Below, one piece after another: positions 7,350 to 10,525 of a DNA stretch of 10,525 nucleotides (positions are counted from its first letter, which is position 1; each line of letters opens with the position of its first letter). The notes below the pieces were generated by a model. It searched no databases, was not told the origin of the DNA, and saw only the letters and a list, made by a program, of their open reading frames with translations. The position numbers and the translations under genes were made by a program. The DNA comes from Actinomycetes bacterium (lineage in GTDB: Bacteria; Actinomycetota; Actinomycetes; Actinomycetales; Microbacteriaceae), in the NCBI GenBank assembly GCA_023457615.1, contig JAEWKY010000121.1, positions 1 to 10,525 of the forward strand. Direction: 5' to 3'.

Positions 7350-7934
7350 ATGGCCATCGTTCCCCTGCTCGGCCCCGACGACGTCGACGAGGACTACCGC
7401 GTCCTCCTCGAGCGCCCGATCAATCTCTTCGCGGCGCTCATCAACGCCCCCGACGGCTTCGCCCGCTTCCACGCCCTCGCCGAGTGGATCCGCTGGGACG
7501 CGAGCCTCGATCCCCGTCTCCGGGAGCTCGCCATCCTCTACGTCGGCTACCTCTCCCGCGATGCCTACGAGTGGAGTCACCACCTGCGTCTCAGCGAGCA
7601 GTTCGGGGTCACCGACGACGACATCCGCGGGCTCATCGACCACGCGGAGGGCCGGCCGTCGGTGCTCGGGCCGCGCGAGTCGCTCGTGCTCGCGGCCACG
7701 CGGCAGCTCACGCTCACGAACGCCCTCGACGACGACCTGACGGCGCGGCTCACCGCCGAGTTCTCCGACCGGCAGCTGACCGAGCTCGTGATCGTCATCG
7801 CCTTCTACGCGATGGTCGTCCGCGTGCTCGGCGGGCTGCGGATCGAGGTCGAGCCCGACTACCTCGTCGACCTCGCGCGCTTCCCGCTTCCGACGGCTCC
7901 GCACACCTGGCCGGCGACGGAGGCACGACCGTGA
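7350..7934 (+). CDS. Carboxymuconolactone decarboxylase (CMD)-family protein
   Basis: A 194-residue all-helical protein. The CMD core is clear: RLRELAILYVGYLSRDAYEW at 56-75, followed by SHHLRLSEQFGVTDDDI at 76-92, matching the family pattern RxRElaiL...YEWxxH. A second helical part (LTELVIVIAFYAMVVRVL, 143-160) completes the fold. There is no cysteine in the whole protein, so it is not an AhpD-like peroxidase using a CxxC pair. Conserved Glu59, Glu74 and His77/His78 remain. ATG 7350 is preceded by a strong SD (GGAGGA, 7340-7345). Its stop overlaps the next start as GTGA. A role as lactone decarboxylase or acid-base enzyme on an intermediate of the pathway fits the neighbouring hydrolase (inference). 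Confidence 0.87.
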   Translation: MAIVPLLGPDDVDEDYRVLLERPINLFAALINAPDGFARFHALAEWIRWDASLDPRLRELAILYVGYLSRDAYEWSHHLRLSEQFGVTDDDIRGLIDHAEGRPSVLGPRESLVLAATRQLTLTNALDDDLTARLTAEFSDRQLTELVIVIAFYAMVVRVLGGLRIEVEPDYLVDLARFPLPTAPHTWPATEARP

Positions 7935-8887
7935 GCATCATGACGGCGACCGGGCCCATCGACGGCGCCCAGCTCGGCGCCACGCTCATCCACGAGCACA
8001 TCTTCAGCCTCTACCTCGAGTACCGCGCCGACTACGGATGGGACGAGGAGAGCGCACTCGAGGAGGCCGTCGCCGCCCTCTCCGAGCTCCCGACCGTCGG
8101 GATCCGCACACTCGTCGACATGACGGTCCTCGGCATGGGTCGCTCGGCGCGCCGGCTGCGCACGCTCGCGGAGCGGGTCCCCGAGCTCCATCTCATCGCC
8201 GCCACCGGGGTCTTCACCTTCGCCGACATGCCCAACTTCTTCCGCGTGCGCACGAACCTCGTCGACGAGAACTGGATGGGCGACTTCTTCACGCGCGAGA
8301 TCACCGACGGCATCGGCGACTCCGGGGTGCGCGCGAGCGTCCTCAAGTTCGTCACCGACCGGCAGGGCGCGGGCGACGACGTGCGCGTGATCGCGGGTCA
8401 GGTGGCCCGCGCTCACCTGTCGACCGGGGTGCCGATCATCACGCACTCGCACTCCGCCACGCGCCAGGGGCTCACGCAGCAGGAGCTGCTGGCGGCCCAC
8501 GGCGTCGATCTGGGTCGCGTGGTGATCGGCCACGCCGGGGACTCCGCCGATCTCGACTACCTGCAGCGCCTCGCCGATGCGGGGTCGTGGCTCGCGATGG
8601 ATCGATTCGGACACGGGTTCTCGGCGCCGTTCGACCAACGCGTCGAGACCGTCGTCGCGATGTGCGAGCGCGGTTACGCCGAACGGATGGTGCTCTCGCA
8701 CGACACGAACGTCATCTCCGACAGCGTGCCGCCCGAGATCCACGAGGCCCCGGAGATCGCCGACTGGAACTACCGGTGCATCCCGGACATCGTGCTGCCC
8801 CGCCTCCGCGAGAGCGGGGTCTCCGAGGGTGACATCGAGCTCATGATGGTGTCCAATCCTCGAGCGATCCTGGAACCCGGGCGGTGA
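7931..8887 (+). CDS. Phosphotriesterase-family metal-dependent hydrolase (probable lactonase)
   Basis: A 318-residue TIM-barrel amidohydrolase of the PTE family. All six expected binuclear metal ligands are visible: His21 and His23 (LIHEHIF), the lysine to be carboxylated Lys139 (VLKFVTD), His172 (IITHSHS), His201 (VVIGHAGD) and Asp258 (VLSHDTN). The protein ends with the usual VSNPRAIL. Most bacterial members outside the organophosphatases hydrolyse lactones, so a lactonase acting on a cyclic intermediate is the likeliest role; the exact substrate cannot be told. GTG 7931 is chosen as start because GGAGG (7919-7923) is seven bases upstream and it overlaps the previous stop (GTGA); ATG 7940 is a weaker alternative without an SD. 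Third gene of the rightward operon; its stop overlaps the GntR start. Confidence 0.92.
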   Translation: MSIMTATGPIDGAQLGATLIHEHIFSLYLEYRADYGWDEESALEEAVAALSELPTVGIRTLVDMTVLGMGRSARRLRTLAERVPELHLIAATGVFTFADMPNFFRVRTNLVDENWMGDFFTREITDGIGDSGVRASVLKFVTDRQGAGDDVRVIAGQVARAHLSTGVPIITHSHSATRQGLTQQELLAAHGVDLGRVVIGHAGDSADLDYLQRLADAGSWLAMDRFGHGFSAPFDQRVETVVAMCERGYAERMVLSHDTNVISDSVPPEIHEAPEIADWNYRCIPDIVLPRLRESGVSEGDIELMMVSNPRAILEPGR

Positions 8888-9663
8888 CCGCGCCTCCCCC
8901 GGCGGGCCGCTCACGCGCGAGGATGGTGCTCGTGACCACGGAACCACGGCTCGGCGACGACGCGGACGTGATCGACGAGACCCTCGCGACGCTCCTCGAC
9001 CTCCCCTCGGAGGGGCCGGCGTCGTCCCTGGCCTCCGAGGTGACGCTGTCCATCGCCCGAGACATCATCGAGGGCGTCATCCCCCCCGGCGCGACGCTCG
9101 ACTCGATCACGCTTGCGGACCGATTCCAGATCAGCCGGACCCCCATCAGGGAGGCGCTCATCTCGCTCGAGCACGCGGGACTCGTGGTCATCCAGCCGCG
9201 ACGTCGCCCCCGGGTGTTCGATCCCTCGCTCGAGCAGGTGATCGAGATCTACGAGCTGCGAGCCGAGCTCCACGCCCTCGTCGCCCGAAAGGTCGTCCGA
9301 CGTGGCTCCGACGACGAGCTGCAGGCGCTCGCCGGAGCGCTCGCGAAGATGCAGGACGCCGCCGCGGCCGACGACGTGGCCGGGTTCTTCTGGGCCAACG
9401 TCGGATTCCACGACGCGCTCATGGAGATCACCGCGGATGCGACCCTCCGGCGTACGATCGAGGGCCTCGGACTGCAGGTGCTCCGCCTCCGGCGACTCGG
9501 GGTCTCCTATCCCGGTCGCATGGCGCGGGCGCTCTCCGACAACGAACGGCTGCTCCTCGCCCTCCAGGATCGCGACGAGAATCTCGCCGCCGAACTCGCA
9601 CGCTCGCTCATCCTCCGAGCTCTCGACGGTCTGCGCGTCGTGCTCGGGCCGGGCCGGACATGA
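8884..9663 (+). CDS. GntR-family transcriptional regulator, FCD subfamily
   Basis: Up to 259 residues. A winged helix-turn-helix occupies about 51-115 (LADRFQISRTPIREALISLE at 77-96 is the diagnostic GntR recognition segment), followed by an all-helical FCD ligand-binding domain at 117-250. The FCD domain normally binds a metal through an Asp (or Asn) and three His. Here only His176 (NVGFHDALM) is clear; the later two positions appear as Asn220 and Leu242, so the metal site looks degenerate. FCD regulators usually repress catabolic operons and release on binding a carboxylic acid. GTG 8884 overlaps the hydrolase stop (GTGA), but ATG 8923 and GTG 8932 are possible starts; the first 45 residues lie outside the HTH domain. 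The palindrome at 6729-6740 is its likely target. The stop overlaps the next start (ATGA). Confidence 0.93.
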   Translation: MTAPPPAGRSRARMVLVTTEPRLGDDADVIDETLATLLDLPSEGPASSLASEVTLSIARDIIEGVIPPGATLDSITLADRFQISRTPIREALISLEHAGLVVIQPRRRPRVFDPSLEQVIEIYELRAELHALVARKVVRRGSDDELQALAGALAKMQDAAAADDVAGFFWANVGFHDALMEITADATLRRTIEGLGLQVLRLRRLGVSYPGRMARALSDNERLLLALQDRDENLAAELARSLILRALDGLRVVLGPGRT

Positions 9664-10391
9664 CCCGGGGGGAGCTCGAAGGACGCGACGTGCTCGTCAC
9701 GGGAGCGGGTCGCGGGATCGGGCTGGCGATCGCGGGTGCCGCCCAGCGAGCGGGGGCGCGGGTGTGGGGCGTGGGCAGGAGCCGACCGGACGACGACGCG
9801 CCGTTCCACTCCTTCGACCTCGTCGACGTCACCGACGACGAGAGCGTCCGCGACTATTTCGAGCGCCTCGCCGACGTGCCTCTGCACGGGCTCGTGAACA
9901 ACGCCGGCCGGGCGACGCCGGCATCCTTCCTCGACGTGACGGCGGCGCAGCTCGACGACGCGATCGCACTCAACCTGCGGTCCACCTTCGTCGTCTCCCA
10001 GCTCGCCGCGCGATCGATGTCGGGCCGTGGAGCGGGATCGATCGTGCACGTCGGGTCGGTCAACGCGTCGCGGGGGGTCGGCGGCACGGCCGCGTACTCC
10101 GCCACGAAGGGCGCGATCTCGGCGCTCACCCGCGCGATGGCGGTCGAGCTGGCGCCGGTCGGCATCCGGGTCAACGAGGTGACGCCCGCGGCGACGGACA
10201 CCGAGCGGCTCAGGACGATCCTCACCGACGGCGAGCGCTCCGCACGTGCCGCGCGCATCCCGCTCGGTCGTCTCGCCCACGTCGAGGAGGTGGCGGACGC
10301 CGTCGTGTTCCTGCTCTCCGAGCGGTCGGCCTTCGTGACGGGCCATGCGCTCGCCGTGGACGGCGGGTACCTCGCCCTGGGCACCGCCTAG
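9660..10391 (+). CDS. Short-chain dehydrogenase/reductase (SDR), likely NADP-dependent
   Basis: A 243-residue classical SDR, similar in layout to FabG and other 3-oxoacyl or sugar dehydrogenases. The cofactor loop is TGAGRGIG at 14-21; Arg40 follows strand 2 (VGR), which favours NADP. NNAG lies at 80-83, Asn105, Ser133 (HVGSVNAS), Tyr146 and Lys150 (YSATK), and the C-terminus VTGHALAVDGGYLALGTA is normal, so the protein is complete. ATG 9660 overlaps the GntR stop as ATGA. It is the last gene of the rightward operon. Its stop codon (10389-10391) lies within a few bases of the place where IclR similarity on the opposite strand begins, which is why the joint is suspected here. Substrate unknown; it could process the alcohol or ketone made by the hydrolase. 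Confidence 0.92.
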   Translation: MTRGELEGRDVLVTGAGRGIGLAIAGAAQRAGARVWGVGRSRPDDDAPFHSFDLVDVTDDESVRDYFERLADVPLHGLVNNAGRATPASFLDVTAAQLDDAIALNLRSTFVVSQLAARSMSGRGAGSIVHVGSVNASRGVGGTAAYSATKGAISALTRAMAVELAPVGIRVNEVTPAATDTERLRTILTDGERSARAARIPLGRLAHVEEVADAVVFLLSERSAFVTGHALAVDGGYLALGTA

Positions 10392-10400
10392 CGCCTTCCG
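10384..10400. other. Probable recombination joint
   Basis: Rightward SDR coding ends at 10391, and leftward IclR-like sequence begins within about 10 bases on the other side. Two genes that normally have separate 3' ends are therefore fused tail to tail with one of them incomplete. No long repeat, insertion-sequence end or attachment-like core is visible at the point, so the joint, if real, arose with little or no homology. The precise base cannot be set without the parental sequence. Confidence 0.5.
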
Positions 10401-10467
10401 CGGCCTCGGCGAGCAGCACGAGCCCCGACGACGACGCGTGCAGCGGGAGCCGTCCGGCGACCTGCGC

Positions 10468-10525
10468 GATGTTCGCCCCGGCGCCGGGATGCGAGAGCCG
10501 CTCGACGAAGAGCGTCTCCCCGTCG
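10468..10525. repeat. Terminal direct repeat, right copy (58 bp)
   Basis: Exact copy of bases 1-58. Counting the repeat once, the unit is 10,467 bp. The IclR codon phase is preserved across the join (base 1 ends codon 128 and base 10467 begins codon 129), which would happen by chance in only one of three arbitrary joins and is further supported by the family sequence on both sides. Confidence 0.95.

Larger units (their letters stand above)
10222..10525 (-). pseudogene. Truncated 3' part of the IclR regulator with unrelated tail
   Basis: The minus frame entering at 10525 repeats IclR codons 110-128 and continues to codon 155 as AQVAGRLPLHASSSGLVLLA and EAAEGAR, the classic start of the IclR effector pocket (family pattern GxRLPLHAxxSGxxxLA). 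After about 10390 the frame reads only the antisense of the SDR gene until a stop at 10222-10224, an Arg-rich stretch without family similarity. Joined to 1-384 the frame has 209 codons, against about 250 for the family. The missing part holds the second half of the effector domain, including its conserved C-terminal signature. The regulator probably keeps DNA binding and dimer contacts but cannot sense its ligand normally. It could also be unstable. Truncation is seen directly; consequences are inferred. Confidence 0.75.

Noticed and set aside
10222..10390. Arg/Pro-rich tail of the IclR frame as a genuine protein domain
   Set aside because: It is antisense to the well-conserved C-terminal part of the SDR gene and has no IclR or other family pattern.
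1..10525. tRNA, rRNA, CRISPR array, toxin-antitoxin or phage defence genes
   Set aside because: No cloverleaf-like, repeat-spacer or defence-domain sequence was recognised; all space is occupied by the described metabolic genes except short gaps.

Overview
The window is very G+C-rich and densely coding. Gene order, Shine-Dalgarno (SD) use and the many GTGA/ATGA stop-start overlaps suggest a high-G+C actinobacterium, possibly a Microbacteriaceae-like soil or water organism (inference; no rRNA or taxonomic marker is present). It holds one catabolic and transport locus made of two divergent operons.

The minus-strand operon starts near 6720 and reads leftward. Its genes are an SDR oxidoreductase (5881-6687), a lipoprotein solute-binding protein (4791-5831), a fused two-domain ABC permease (2949-4715), an ABC ATPase (1801-2913), a divergent MmgE/PrpD-family protein (425-1804) and an IclR-type regulator (from 384 off the left edge). 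The plus-strand operon starts near 6780. Its genes are a VOC/glyoxalase-fold protein (6815-7339), a carboxymuconolactone-decarboxylase-like protein (7350-7934), a phosphotriesterase-family metal hydrolase or lactonase (7931-8887), a GntR/FCD regulator (8884-9663) and a second SDR (9660-10391). The 127-bp divergent intergenic region carries a perfect 12-bp palindrome sitting between a plausible -35 and -10 of the leftward promoter. This looks like a repressor operator.

The genes make sense as an uptake-and-degradation module. A binding-protein-dependent importer brings in a small organic compound, probably a carboxylate or lactone-forming molecule. The hydrolase, two dehydrogenases with apparently opposite cofactor preference, and the VOC, CMD and MmgE/PrpD enzymes process it. 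The substrate cannot be read from sequence.

The strongest unusual signal is structural. The first 58 bases are repeated exactly as the last 58. When the two ends are joined, the IclR reading frame runs straight through the join in the correct frame and with correct family sequence. The sequence is therefore a 10,467-bp circle or one unit of a tandem array. About 25 codons past the join, IclR similarity stops within a few bases of the SDR stop codon at 10389-10391, so the regulator is cut in the middle of its effector domain and gets an unrelated tail. No replication, partition, mobilisation, transposase or phage gene is present. An excised circle or tandem amplification of a catabolic cassette, with its recombination joint near 10391, explains all of this; an assembly artefact is the main alternative.
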